Under the pieces are notes generated by a model. That model searched no databases, was not told the origin of the DNA, and saw only the letters and a program-made list of their open reading frames with translations. From the NCBI GenBank assembly GCA_965222525.1, contig OZ244955.1:1984001-2048000 (forward strand): a stretch of DNA of 64,000 nt, in the 5' to 3' direction. This stretch comes from CBDCUF01 sp965222525. GTDB taxonomy: Bacteria > Pseudomonadota > Alphaproteobacteria > Rickettsiales > UBA8987. Numbering within the stretch: the first letter of the stretch is position 1; each line of letters begins with the position of its first letter. The position numbers and the translations under genes are program-made. Of this stretch, positions 50,035 through 58,952 are shown piece by piece.

Positions 50035-50071
50035 CCCTACGGGAATCGAACCCGTGTTTCCACCGTGAAAG
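50035..50071. repeat. Attachment-site repeat (copy of tRNA-Glu 3' half), distal
   Basis: 37 bp identical to 61362-61398, which lies inside the intact tRNA-Glu gene. The copy covers the T-arm, variable and anticodon-stem region but not the rest of a tRNA. The two copies bound an 11.3-kb segment, as expected for attL/attR of a tRNA-integrated element. Confidence 0.9.
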
Positions 50072-50192
50072 AGGGACAACTATAATTTTGGTTAAACGCC
50101 AATAATGAATATTATCATTGATATATCAAATAGTTGTGTGTATATCTATAGTTATGTAATATTAACTAAATAGAGACTTTTTTATACGCTTA

Positions 50193-50212
50193 TTACCGAT
50201 ATATTACCGAAA
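50193..50212. promoter_or_regulatory. Paired TTACCGA sites, left end of island (likely integrase/Xis arm sites)
   Basis: TTACCGA at 50193 and TTACCGAAA at 50204, 11 bp apart in the same orientation, just before the integrase ATG. The same pair, also 11 bp apart, is at the other island end (61267 and 61278). One helical turn of spacing suits protein binding on one DNA face. Confidence 0.55.
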
Positions 50213-50215
50213 CCT

Positions 50216-51496
50216 ATGGCACGTACAGTAAGAGATACTAAGCTTGAAACAAGAAACGCCCGTTTAAAGTTACCGAAGCGAAAAGAGCCATATTGGAAGA
50301 ATATAGATAAGGGTCTCCATATTGGCTACTACAAAGGCAGTAATGGTGGCTCTTGGCTTGCCCGCTATCGGAATAACAAAAAGAAGTACACCAAAACTAC
50401 CCTTGGCCTATCGGATGATGTATCCGATTCAGATAATGTTACCATCTTTACATTTAGTGAAGCACAAGAGAAGGCTAGAGAATGGTTCTCTCTGCAAGGC
50501 AAAGCAGAAGCTGGTTTAGAGAATTATTCAGGCAAGTATAAAGTGTCAGATGCCGCTGCCGATTATCTAAAATGGTTCAAGCAGAATCGCAAGTCCTACA
50601 ACGAAACAAATAGGGCAATTGAGAAGTATATTCTACCCGAATTTGGAACTATTCAGGTTGAAAAACTAACTACAAAACGTATCCGTTATTGGATGGAAAA
50701 GATGGTTTCAACTCCTGCTGAGTTACGGTCAGGAAAACTACAAAAGCCTAAATTTAAAGAGGTAGATAATGACCCCGAAACGGTGCGAAAAAGAAAAAGT
50801 ACCACCAATCGCATCCTTACAATGCTTAAAGCAATGCTTAATCATGCCTACAAAGAGGGGGTGGTAGCTGATGATGGTGCTTGGAGGCGAGTAAAACCAT
50901 TTGAAAAGGTTGATGCCCCTAAAATTTGTTTTCTAACTAAAGCAGAAGTGAAGCGTTTGCTGAATGTTATAGATACTGATTTTAAGTTACTCGTACAGGC
51001 TGCACTACTTACAGACGCACGCTATGCAGAACTTAGCAATCTAACTTGTGCTGATTTTCACGCCGATTCCGAAACGCTTTATTTGTGTAAAACTAAGAAC
51101 GGAAAGCCACGCTATATACATTTAAACAAATCTGGAACTGACTTCTTCACAACTGCTATAGCTGGACGCCCTTCCAGTGACGTTATTTTTACGAATGCAG
51201 GAAAGAAATGGCAAAAATCACAGCAAACACGGCGCACTAAAGAAGCATGCAAGAAAGCTAGAATAGAGCCTGCCGTTAGTTTTCATATCTTGCGGCACAC
51301 CTATGCTAGCCACCTTGTAATGGCAGGTACACCTCTAAACGTGGTAGCAGTTCAGCTAGGGCATTCAGATACGAGAATTTGTGAAAGGCACTACGCACAT
51401 TTATCACCGAACTATATAAAGCAGACAATTAAAGCAAATATGCCATCATTCAATATTGAATATGATTCTAACATCACACCTATGGTGAAGAATTGA
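50216..51496 (+). CDS. Tyrosine integrase of the tRNA-Glu island
   Basis: 426 residues. N-terminal arm region HIGYYKGSNGGSWLARYRNN, core-binding DYLKWFKQNRKSYNETNRAI and KLTTKRIRYWMEKM, and catalytic residues in LLTDARYAELSNLTCADF (Arg), HILRHTYASHLV (HxxR), VQLGHSDTRICERHYAHLS (His/Tyr). It lies 145 nt inside the distal attachment repeat and reads into the island. This family, with an N-terminal GYxxG..GGSW, differs from the two P4-type integrases to the left, so the two elements have separate origins. Confidence 0.93.
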   Translation: MARTVRDTKLETRNARLKLPKRKEPYWKNIDKGLHIGYYKGSNGGSWLARYRNNKKKYTKTTLGLSDDVSDSDNVTIFTFSEAQEKAREWFSLQGKAEAGLENYSGKYKVSDAAADYLKWFKQNRKSYNETNRAIEKYILPEFGTIQVEKLTTKRIRYWMEKMVSTPAELRSGKLQKPKFKEVDNDPETVRKRKSTTNRILTMLKAMLNHAYKEGVVADDGAWRRVKPFEKVDAPKICFLTKAEVKRLLNVIDTDFKLLVQAALLTDARYAELSNLTCADFHADSETLYLCKTKNGKPRYIHLNKSGTDFFTTAIAGRPSSDVIFTNAGKKWQKSQQTRRTKEACKKARIEPAVSFHILRHTYASHLVMAGTPLNVVAVQLGHSDTRICERHYAHLSPNYIKQTIKANMPSFNIEYDSNITPMVKN

Positions 51497-51532
51497 ACGC
51501 CTTGCAGCCCAGGAAAAGGATGACATTCGGTC

Positions 51533-52069
51533 ATGTATAGTCGTGTTTGTGACTGGCATTTAGACTATGTATTTGACCCAGAATCATGCAAAAGCTCTCG
51601 GCCATATACTAGCTCTTTTGAAATTGAACTTTATGGAAGTGTTACTGATACTGACTCACGGAGAATAAGGAAGGAACTTTCTGCTACCCTTCGGGTATCA
51701 AATGAGTCTGATAATACCTATCAAGGGCAAGATAAGATGCTTGGGGAAATTGTCAGATTAAGTTTGAAGTATTACAGCAGAGACAAGAAAGGAATACTTG
51801 CCTACCAGTATGTTCCTCGCAACCATATCGATACACTCTTACTTATTTTAAACAGTGGGAGACAAATTAGAGACGGATATAAAATTTACCGAATTAAACC
51901 GTGGAAGTGGACGCATAATGAGCTTAGTTATTTCATGCGGATAATGGTGGTCAACTACACACCTATTTTTATCATTTCTTTTTTCCACTCATCTTCATAT
52001 ACTAGGTTAAAGGAAAGCTCTTTATCTCCCTGTAATAGCTTAAACTCTCCAATATCTACAGCATTATAA
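51533..52069 (+). CDS. Hypothetical protein, 178 aa, convergent with res
   Basis: Unrecognised. MYSRVCDWHLDYVFDPESCK, SFEIELYGSVTDTDSRRIRK, and ILAYQYVPRNHIDTLLLILN with RDGYKIYRIKPWKWTHNELS suggest a small beta-rich soluble protein. The last ~35 codons overlap the end of the res gene on the other strand and look like antisense read-through, so the real functional end may be near 51950. It follows the integrase by 37 nt. Confidence 0.5.
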   Translation: MYSRVCDWHLDYVFDPESCKSSRPYTSSFEIELYGSVTDTDSRRIRKELSATLRVSNESDNTYQGQDKMLGEIVRLSLKYYSRDKKGILAYQYVPRNHIDTLLLILNSGRQIRDGYKIYRIKPWKWTHNELSYFMRIMVVNYTPIFIISFFHSSSYTRLKESSLSPCNSLNSPISTAL

Positions 52070-54537
52070 CGATTCAGGTAGTCAAATACCTTTGCCTTGT
52101 ACTTACTGTCTGGGTTTTCTAGATGGTTGCCTTTAGTTTCAACAAGGATATATTTATCATTACTATGGTATATCAGAAAATCAGGATAAATCTTATCTTT
52201 CTTCCAGCCCTGTACGTGGTACTCTGTTCCTTTTACCCCTAACCTATGCCACCACTGAACCGCTTCGTTTTCATTTATATAAATGGCTACATCACGTTCC
52301 AGCCCGTTGTAACTACTCTTATATTGTGGCTGGAAGATGTTTTTCTCATATTTGGCCTCAATCTCATTATGATTGCGATATACAACGCGCTCTTCACCCA
52401 TAGGCCAGTTAAACTCAATAAATGGCGAGGCAAGAAGTTTCAATATTACCTCACCCACTTTTAATTTTTGGACAAATAAACTTTCTGACTCTTTTAACAG
52501 CCATTCAAAGGCATTATCCTTAACCTGCCTGGTAATATCATGCCCACTAGCAGCTATTACTTCCTGCTTATATATTTTTTTTAGGCTCTTAATAACCTCA
52601 TCTAAGATTCTTCTGGCCTCAAAAGGGTTTGGGATTTTGTCGGTTAATTGGCTAGTTAGCAGAGAGAGGTTTATTTCTTCACTGAAAATAGCTGTTTCTC
52701 TATCACCATAAGTAAATCTGAAATTACCCTGGCCTAGCATATCTTCATTGTAATCAACGATTGCCGCGCCGGTATCTATGGACGTTTTGTCACTAATAAC
52801 AATCTTTCCGCCAAAACTATCAAAACTATATTTACTCCAATCAATTTCACCAAGAATATCCCTGTAATAGTCAAATTCAGAGATTTTACCTTTACCAAGG
52901 ACGGTATTGAGCTTAGGCAGGAAAATCTTTTCTGTAAACGCCCCATTTCTTTTAAGAGTTACTTTTTCCCTGGTATTCTCATTATCATCATTTGAGCCGG
53001 TAATATCGTTGGCAACATCTCCCATCCCTTCTCTTTCAAGCCCTTCTTTGATTTTAGCGACTGCATCACTAACATCTTGCTGACTACAGAAAATATAACT
53101 TTCGTTAAGGCTGGCTATAGGGGTAACTCTAGCATAGGGCTGTCTTAATACCCTTCCCGTATACTGCGTTAAGGCTGTTTTGCTGTCTTTTTTAGTGAGG
53201 ATGGTTAAAACATAGGCAAAAGGACAATCCCAGCCCTCCCTGAGCGCATCTTTGGTAATGATATATTTTACAGGGCAAAGTTTATCTAACAAATCCTCAT
53301 TCTTAATCTCATCATTTTCTGAGAGCTTAATTCTAATTTCGTGGTCAATTACCTGGCATTTTTCTGTTAGATACTTTTTTATATCTTCTACATGGTCATA
53401 TCTGTCACCCTTCTTTTTAGGTTCCGCAATAATAACCATTATAGGACGTATATAAGTACCAGTTTCACCTTGTAGCTTTGCCGCATCTTTATTTAAGCTG
53501 GCTAACTTTTTATGCGCTAATTCAAGGGTGTTTCTCCAATCCTCACTGCTAGAGGTTTTAACATTGATGGGTAGCTTAATCATCTGCTCTTGCTTTAAGT
53601 CCTGACCACCTACGTCAACCAGCTTATTGCTGGTATCACGGGGCGTTGCGGAAAGCTCTAGAATAAAGCGTGGGTTAAAATCGTTGATATTGTCAATAGC
53701 CTGTTGAGATTTGGCCTTGTGTTCCTCATCAACTACAACAATCGGCCTGCAAATCCTGAAAACGTTACCCAGAGAGTGTTTAATAGAAATGCCACTTATA
53801 ACGTCCCTACCAAGCATATCTCCCTCAACCAGGTTAGGTATTTCGTTTATTAGCTCATTGTTTGCGTTGTAGTCATCGAGAAGCGGAAAGAAGGACTGAT
53901 AATTGCCAGAATCATTATATATCTTCCTGGCTTCCTTTTTTGCCCCCTTGATATTGAAGGATTGCAACATCAAGAGCATTACACATAAATTATTATCAAC
54001 GTCCTGTAAGGTGATTTTATCACCGCGCTTAAAAATTTTGGTGCAGCCGCCGGAAGCAATATCCAGTTGCTTTCTATATGCGTGTTCCTTGTTGGTTAAA
54101 GCCGCCCAGGTTTGCTTAAAAATAGTATCACTTGGCACTACCCACAAAATCAGGCCGGTATTTTTCTTAAAGTAATCGTGGTTTATCCTCTGTAAGGCAC
54201 AGGCGGCAAGTAAGGTTTTTCCACCACCCGTAGGTACTTTAAGGCAGACATTTGGGATTTGCCTACCAATTCCATCTTTTCTTTCCAGCCAGCTATTAGG
54301 TAGCTCCCTGCTCTTTTTATCCCTGTATCTGGGAATACTAATTTCAGTTTTTAATTTTTCCCACGCCTCACTGCAATACTGAGAGTTTTCAGGGTCAATT
54401 GGCTCAATCTTATCTTCAATATCCCTTTCATAGTTCCTTATTGCCCTTTGCCTGCAAGTGTTGAGAGCGTCCAAGTATTTCTCAACTGCTTCTAAAACTT
54501 TTTGCTGGTAGTCTTTTAGTGGTAAAGCATCATACAT
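51955..54537 (-). CDS. res: Type III restriction enzyme Res subunit
   Basis: 860 residues. The superfamily 2 helicase motor has QIPNVCLKVPTGGGKTLLAA (Walker A, about 101-108), VVVDEEHKA (DEEH, 267-275) and LELSATPR (motif III). ALREGWDCPFAYVLTILTKK and QYTGRVLRQPYARV are the motif V/VI region. The C-terminal nuclease is YPDFLIYHSNDKYILVETKG (PD at ~785, ExK at ~799-801). Res cuts DNA when two unmethylated sites in opposed orientation meet, acting with Mod. Its ATG overlaps the NYN gene by 8 nt; mod lies upstream of that. Confidence 0.93.
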   Translation of the reverse strand: MYDALPLKDYQQKVLEAVEKYLDALNTCRQRAIRNYERDIEDKIEPIDPENSQYCSEAWEKLKTEISIPRYRDKKSRELPNSWLERKDGIGRQIPNVCLKVPTGGGKTLLAACALQRINHDYFKKNTGLILWVVPSDTIFKQTWAALTNKEHAYRKQLDIASGGCTKIFKRGDKITLQDVDNNLCVMLLMLQSFNIKGAKKEARKIYNDSGNYQSFFPLLDDYNANNELINEIPNLVEGDMLGRDVISGISIKHSLGNVFRICRPIVVVDEEHKAKSQQAIDNINDFNPRFILELSATPRDTSNKLVDVGGQDLKQEQMIKLPINVKTSSSEDWRNTLELAHKKLASLNKDAAKLQGETGTYIRPIMVIIAEPKKKGDRYDHVEDIKKYLTEKCQVIDHEIRIKLSENDEIKNEDLLDKLCPVKYIITKDALREGWDCPFAYVLTILTKKDSKTALTQYTGRVLRQPYARVTPIASLNESYIFCSQQDVSDAVAKIKEGLEREGMGDVANDITGSNDDNENTREKVTLKRNGAFTEKIFLPKLNTVLGKGKISEFDYYRDILGEIDWSKYSFDSFGGKIVISDKTSIDTGAAIVDYNEDMLGQGNFRFTYGDRETAIFSEEINLSLLTSQLTDKIPNPFEARRILDEVIKSLKKIYKQEVIAASGHDITRQVKDNAFEWLLKESESLFVQKLKVGEVILKLLASPFIEFNWPMGEERVVYRNHNEIEAKYEKNIFQPQYKSSYNGLERDVAIYINENEAVQWWHRLGVKGTEYHVQGWKKDKIYPDFLIYHSNDKYILVETKGNHLENPDSKYKAKVFDYLNRYNAVDIGEFKLLQGDKELSFNLVYEDEWKKEMIKIGV

Positions 54538-55228
54538 TGGCTGGCCTACCTAATTTATATTCTTTGGGAATAAGAATAGTGCTTCCTTTATTTAACTTGA
54601 TTTCCTCCGGCATTAAAGAGCGTTCCAGATGAATTTCCTTTATCATCCTGGTTTTATAAAAGACTTGTCCCTGCCGGTTTCTGTTTACGTCACCACAGGC
54701 ATCAACAAGGTCAAAGTTTGCCTTCCGTCCCGGTGGAAGAGGAGGTGTTATTACGTTAATAATAAGTTTCGGGTTTTTTATTCTCGCTAATCGAATAGCA
54801 GGGGCAATATCTGAATCATTTGTAATTACTAAAAGTTTATCGCTTGTTTTTTCATAGGCATCTTCAAGGATTGCCAGAGCAATATTGACATCAGATTCTT
54901 TTTCTTCATGACTGTTTTTTATAAAAGTCTTCCCCTTATCCGTAAAAGTAAGGAATTTCTTTTTGAATTTACCTTCAACAACTTCAACTCCATAGTGTTT
55001 TACGGCATCTGTAAAGGCAGAATATCGTTCCTGAACTTTTTTTGATTTATGATTTGGAAATGCAGTGAAAAATTTTACACGTACAATTTCATTACCATTA
55101 GACTTCCTGGCAAATTCCTTTGCTAACGTAAATGGATTTATCCATTTTAAATAAGGCTTATCGAGATTATCTACTGCATGATACAGATTAAAACCATCTA
55201 TAAAAACACTGACTTTCTTTTTTTCCAT
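54530..55228 (-). CDS. NYN/PIN-like nuclease between mod and res
   Basis: 232 residues from the ATG at 55228; an in-frame ATG at 55258 would start inside the terminator hairpin. NYN-domain residues are VSVFIDGFNLYHAVD (first Asp and Asn), HEEKESDVNIALAILEDAYE (second acidic pair) and DKLLVITNDSDIAPAIRLAR (Asp pair), giving the acidic PIN-fold site of RNA/DNA-cleaving NYN proteins. A C-terminal ~50 residues (RMIKEIHLERSLMPEEIKLN) form a tail. It overlaps res by 8 nt and follows mod after a hairpin. A NYN gene within a type III R-M operon is not the canonical layout; see findings. Confidence 0.85.
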   Translation of the reverse strand: MEKKKVSVFIDGFNLYHAVDNLDKPYLKWINPFTLAKEFARKSNGNEIVRVKFFTAFPNHKSKKVQERYSAFTDAVKHYGVEVVEGKFKKKFLTFTDKGKTFIKNSHEEKESDVNIALAILEDAYEKTSDKLLVITNDSDIAPAIRLARIKNPKLIINVITPPLPPGRKANFDLVDACGDVNRNRQGQVFYKTRMIKEIHLERSLMPEEIKLNKGSTILIPKEYKLGRPANV

Positions 55229-55236
55229 AGCCCAAA

Positions 55237-55297
55237 AACAAAAAAGCCGCACAATCATTTCTGAGAGTGCGGCACACCGCCTTACGCGGCGTGTGGT
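55237..55297 (-). terminator. Intrinsic-terminator-like hairpins between mod and the nyn-res genes
   Basis: On the minus strand GCCGCAC (complement at 55267-55273), a 14-nt loop, and GTGCGGC (complement at 55246-55252) are followed at once by TTTTTTGTTTTT. A second stem, CACACCGC.../GCGG(c)GTGTG, lies just before it at 55273-55297. Placed 60-130 nt after mod and right before the NYN start, it could end mod transcription or attenuate nyn-res. Confidence 0.75.
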
Positions 55298-55357
55298 AGG
55301 CTGATGATAATGTATATTGTATGATTTTGCAAGTACATTTATTTATATTACCTTACT

Positions 55358-57052
55358 TTAATTTCCCGCAACCTTATGAATTGCATAGGGAATTTGACAA
55401 AACGACACTTTATGCTCGGATAAAGTGTTTTGACTCATATACTTAGCAGTAGCAAAAACAAGTTTCTGTTTATTGCTCTTTTTTTTGCCAATTATGTCGA
55501 GTTTTTCCTGATTTAAGGCGGAATCATTACTTCTTAGGAAGGATAAATCCGGCTTATAAATCAGATACACCTCAAACAGGTTGGTTTCCCCAACAAGGAA
55601 GTTAGAAGAGGGCTTTACAGCTTTTTCTAAACTATCACCTGTTGCAGTATAGAATACATAGCGTGCCAGAGCTTCATAGGAAGGTAATGACTCCCCTGTA
55701 AGGATTTTATCAATATCAAATGGCTCCCCAAGCTCGGCATAGGTAAAGCTACCACCTAAACCTTTCTTCAACTTTTCATCCTTTGCGCCTGGAACACCCT
55801 TTATAACCCTTCTAACTCTCTCGGCGGTAATATCGTTGGCATAATCTTCACACTCAACCAGTATAAATTTACGGTTGCCACCATCCTCTTTATTCAAATC
55901 CAACACAGCATGAGCTGTGGTGCCAGAACCGGCGAAGGAGTCAAGAATTACTGAATCTTTTGATGCGCCTATTCTTAAAAAATCCTTTATAAGTTCTACT
56001 GGTTTCGGATAACCAAAAATTTTTTTATCAAATATTGTTTTTAAAAAATTTGTTGCACTGCTGGTGCTATATTCTGCTTTATAGAAAATACTTTTAGGTT
56101 TTTTAGTGGGTATTTCTCCTAGAAACGGACGTTGTTTTTTGTATATATTTTTTTTGTTATTCGACTCTGTAATAATTAGATTGTATTTCTCATTTGTTAT
56201 TTTCTCTTTTTTCCATGTCCAAGAAAGCTCTTCTCCATTCTCATTTATAGGCAAAAGAACATAATCTTCTTTACTCCTTGGTTTGTTATCATCTGTAACG
56301 TAAATATCATTTTCTTTAGTTATAAAAATGGGAAACCAACCTTTTGGCCTTTTTTCTCTTGGTGCAGCTTCTCCTGTTCTCCTTAGCGTATCTGCTCTTT
56401 TCCACAACCCATACTCATCTTCATTCCATCCATCAAACTCTTCATCATCCAATTCAAATCTACCAAAATCATACCCTTTACTAGATTTGGTAAAAACAAT
56501 AGTGTATTCGTGCGTTTCATTAAATGCATACGCATCTTGGTTACCTTTAAGATTCATTATCGTGGGCAAGCAAGCTACAAAGCAATCATCTCCATATATT
56601 TCACTCATAATTTCTCTTAAATTATGAACCTCATCATCTCCAATACTCACAAAAATAACCCCATCCTCAGAGAGTAATTCTCTCAAAAGCTGCAATCTTG
56701 GCCACATCATGCAGAGCCATTTGTCGTGGCGGAGCATATCTTCCCTGTCCACTGGGTTTGCGCTCTTAGCCAGCCATTCTTTCATTGTTGGAGAGTTTAC
56801 GTTGTCATTATAGCACCAGCCTTCATTTCCGGTGTTATAAGGCGGGTCTATATAAATACACTTAATCTTGCCTGCATATTTAGGCATTAACGCCTTTAGC
56901 GCGTGCAGATTGTCACCGTGTATTATGAGATTGTCATCCAGTCCGGGCTTATCGGAAAGGGATTTCTTCTTATCCACCTCCAACGCCCTGAAAGGCACTG
57001 TCAGGTGGTGAGAGTGAATATACTGCTTTCCTTTAAAATCAAGTGTCGGCAT
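55358..57052 (-). CDS. mod: Type III DNA methyltransferase Mod subunit
   Basis: About 564 residues from the ATG at 57052; family members begin with MPTLDFKGKQ, so the longer ORF start at 57100 is rejected. Motif IV is KCIYIDPPYNTGNEGWCYND (DPPY, N6-adenine beta class), and motif I is SVILDSFAGSGTTAHAVLDL. RLQLLRELLSEDGVIFVSIG and LLQPTG-like downstream segments are typical. The middle (about 190-370) is the variable target-recognition region and sets the site methylated, which cannot be read here. It works with the Res gene two ORFs downstream. Confidence 0.93.
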   Translation of the reverse strand: MPTLDFKGKQYIHSHHLTVPFRALEVDKKKSLSDKPGLDDNLIIHGDNLHALKALMPKYAGKIKCIYIDPPYNTGNEGWCYNDNVNSPTMKEWLAKSANPVDREDMLRHDKWLCMMWPRLQLLRELLSEDGVIFVSIGDDEVHNLREIMSEIYGDDCFVACLPTIMNLKGNQDAYAFNETHEYTIVFTKSSKGYDFGRFELDDEEFDGWNEDEYGLWKRADTLRRTGEAAPREKRPKGWFPIFITKENDIYVTDDNKPRSKEDYVLLPINENGEELSWTWKKEKITNEKYNLIITESNNKKNIYKKQRPFLGEIPTKKPKSIFYKAEYSTSSATNFLKTIFDKKIFGYPKPVELIKDFLRIGASKDSVILDSFAGSGTTAHAVLDLNKEDGGNRKFILVECEDYANDITAERVRRVIKGVPGAKDEKLKKGLGGSFTYAELGEPFDIDKILTGESLPSYEALARYVFYTATGDSLEKAVKPSSNFLVGETNLFEVYLIYKPDLSFLRSNDSALNQEKLDIIGKKKSNKQKLVFATAKYMSQNTLSEHKVSFCQIPYAIHKVAGN

Positions 57053-57080
57053 TTTTCTTAATAATCCCCTGTTTTCAATG

Positions 57081-58160
57081 TCATTTATTACTAGCCACAT
57101 TCTGAATCACTTGCAACGCTGTTTGTAAATCCATGTCTTTTTTATTCCCCATCCTGTCAATAATCTCAAATTGCTGTTCAGGCGTTGGTATGTAGTAGTT
57201 ATTGATGGTTGTGGCCAGGTTTTCATGGCCAAGGTTAAGGCTCACGGCAACAGCCTCTTCAAGAGAGGCTTTATCCAGAAGATGGTGGGTCAATGTATCT
57301 CGAAAACTGTGCGGCTTGTAATACTTCACCCCTGCTTGCTCAAAAAGCCCCCTGAGAATCCTTCTAAGCGGTTCCTGGCTGTGTATATGTTCCCTTGATA
57401 GCGTTCCACTGCCCTCGAATTGCTTATACTGGTTATGAACAATCTTTTCTTTCGGAAATAATGGGTCATTATCTGAAAATGCGAGTGCTTCTGTAAGGTG
57501 CAACACCCAGTCTATTACAATCTGCTTTGCACCACCCTCTATATCAATCAGCTTGGAATTTATCCACTTGGCCTTCTTTGTATGCACTTCCCTAGGGTCT
57601 TGGATAATAGCCTGCCTCTGCATGCTAAAATGCTTCACTTTAAGGCTTATCAAGGCATCATGCCTTATGCCGGTACATAGTAGCGTAGCCAGGATTGCCC
57701 TGTCGCGCATTTCCACGTCATTTTTAGGGTTGAAGGCCAGGACACGGTTTACCTGCTCAACACTTGGATATTCCTTTAATTTGCGGCCTGTTTGTATTTT
57801 CCGTCTATCGTTATCTGTCAAGTTAAGGTAGCCAACATCATCCGGTTTTATTGCCCGCTTATACCCAGGCTGGTCTGCAAGCCAGTATAAAAACTCCATA
57901 AGGGGCTTTACGGTATGCAGAATTGTGGAAGCACTGAGTAATTCCCCTTTCCTGCTCCTGGTTTTAAACAAGTCGCCTTTAAACTCTATCGCCTTGCCTT
58001 TGGTAAAATATTTAAAGCTCTCATAACCTGTATTCTGCTCATATCTGGCAATGGCTTTCCTGGCACTATCAACCGTTTTTACACTTCTGCCTAGGCGGTG
58101 GTGTAGCCGGTCAAAATACTTCTTCTTAATTACCTCGTTTTCTTCATTTATCTTATCCAT
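57081..58160 (-). CDS. Internal tyrosine recombinase upstream of mod
   Basis: 359 residues. N-terminal SAM-like part RHHRLGRSVKTVDSARKAIA-type sequence (RLHHRLGRSVKTVDSARKAI) and ILHTVKPLMEFLYWLAD; catalytic residues in ATLLCTGIRHDALISLKVKH (Arg), KPHSFRDTLTHHLLDKASLE (HxxR) and LNLGHENLATTINNYYIPTP (His and Tyr). It starts by 8-nt overlap from the HTH/zinc gene and ends 28 nt before mod. It differs from all three integrases to the left. Being inside an R-M operon it could invert or exchange DNA locally, but no inverted repeats were found nearby by eye. Confidence 0.85.
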   Translation of the reverse strand: MDKINEENEVIKKKYFDRLHHRLGRSVKTVDSARKAIARYEQNTGYESFKYFTKGKAIEFKGDLFKTRSRKGELLSASTILHTVKPLMEFLYWLADQPGYKRAIKPDDVGYLNLTDNDRRKIQTGRKLKEYPSVEQVNRVLAFNPKNDVEMRDRAILATLLCTGIRHDALISLKVKHFSMQRQAIIQDPREVHTKKAKWINSKLIDIEGGAKQIVIDWVLHLTEALAFSDNDPLFPKEKIVHNQYKQFEGSGTLSREHIHSQEPLRRILRGLFEQAGVKYYKPHSFRDTLTHHLLDKASLEEAVAVSLNLGHENLATTINNYYIPTPEQQFEIIDRMGNKKDMDLQTALQVIQNVASNK

Positions 58161-58647
58161 TGATTAACACCTCCTCAGTTATATCATTAGTGCTGGTATC
58201 TTTACTCGCTAATAATCTCTCAGGATGTTCCGTTATAATTTCAAAAGTTTCTTCTATTTCGGGCATATTTTTCATGGATATTTTTTTGTTTAGCCTGGTA
58301 GAACAGGTTTCACATACTGCCTTTAGGTTTGGGCTTTTAGGGTTTAAGTAATCAATATAGGCAAAGTTTCCTTGTGCTTTCCTGGGAGCCTGACATTTAC
58401 AGCAATGAAATTCATTAGGGGCAAGTTTGTTTGGCCTGTTCTTTTCCTTATGAAACGCCTTTACATAGTCGCCATGAGTCATAAGGGGATACTGGTTAGC
58501 AAAAACTTTCATCCCCTCATTAACCCACCTAAGAACAGTCCCATAGCTTACATCCATAACATCGGCCAATTCCTTTAGATAATAAGGCATGGATTTTATG
58601 TTCTGGGTGCTATGCCGCCGCTTAAACTTCTTTCTTTTCTTAGCCAT
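58153..58647 (-). CDS. HTH protein with a four-Cys zinc-type motif
   Basis: 164 residues. The N-terminus is very basic (AKKRKKFKRRHSTQN); LADVMDVSYGTVLRWVNEGM is a MerR/excisionase-like helix-turn-helix. FHCCKCQAPRKAQ and LKAVCETCSTRLNKK form two Cys pairs suitable for a structural zinc. The tail is acidic. It overlaps AlpA (upstream) and the recombinase (downstream) by 8 nt each, so the three are translated together. It is likely a DNA-binding accessory to the recombinase or a regulator of the operon. Confidence 0.65.
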   Translation of the reverse strand: MAKKRKKFKRRHSTQNIKSMPYYLKELADVMDVSYGTVLRWVNEGMKVFANQYPLMTHGDYVKAFHKEKNRPNKLAPNEFHCCKCQAPRKAQGNFAYIDYLNPKSPNLKAVCETCSTRLNKKISMKNMPEIEETFEIITEHPERLLASKDTSTNDITEEVLING

Positions 58648-58837
58648 TGGAAGTCTGCGGGTCGGTCATTTCTTCAAGGAATTTTAGCAGGTCAGATTCC
58701 CTGTACCTTACCAGCCTGCCAACTTTTACCACCGGCAAGGGGTATCTCTTGGTGCATTTCCACACAGCCAGGGTTCCTTCGCTTATGCCAAGAAACTCAG
58801 CCGCTTCTTTTCTAGTTAGTAGTCTTTCGTTAGTCAT
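58640..58837 (-). CDS. AlpA/excisionase-like DNA-binding protein
   Basis: 65 residues from the ATG at 58837. ERLLTRKEAAEFLGISEGTL, AVWKCTKRYPLPVVKVGRLV and RYRESDLLKFLEEM are the standard HTH_17/AlpA winged-helix. Such proteins regulate island excision or the integrase. It is the first gene of the six-gene run leading to res, and it overlaps the next ORF by 8 nt. A palindrome about 75 nt upstream (58913-58932) may be its operator. Confidence 0.85.
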   Translation of the reverse strand: MTNERLLTRKEAAEFLGISEGTLAVWKCTKRYPLPVVKVGRLVRYRESDLLKFLEEMTDPQTSNG

Positions 58838-58912
58838 AATAAACCTCATTTGTTTAAGTTAACTGAGGCCATTATGGGTGAAGGAAGGTTATAAATCTAA
58901 GGGGGTGGGTGG

Positions 58913-58932
58913 CGCATACCTTAGGGTATGCG
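58913..58932. promoter_or_regulatory. Palindrome upstream of the AlpA-to-res operon
   Basis: CGCATACC-ttag-GGTATGCG is a perfect 8-bp inverted repeat in the 115-nt gap between the 737-aa gene and the AlpA-like gene. No T-run follows in either direction, so an operator is more likely than a terminator. Confidence 0.5.
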
Positions 58933-58952
58933 TAAAACATCAGGGGTTTTAA

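Noticed and set aside
50022..50083. A second tRNA-Glu gene at the distal att site
   Set aside because: Only the 3' half matches; acceptor 5' strand and D-arm are absent, so it is an attachment-site duplication.
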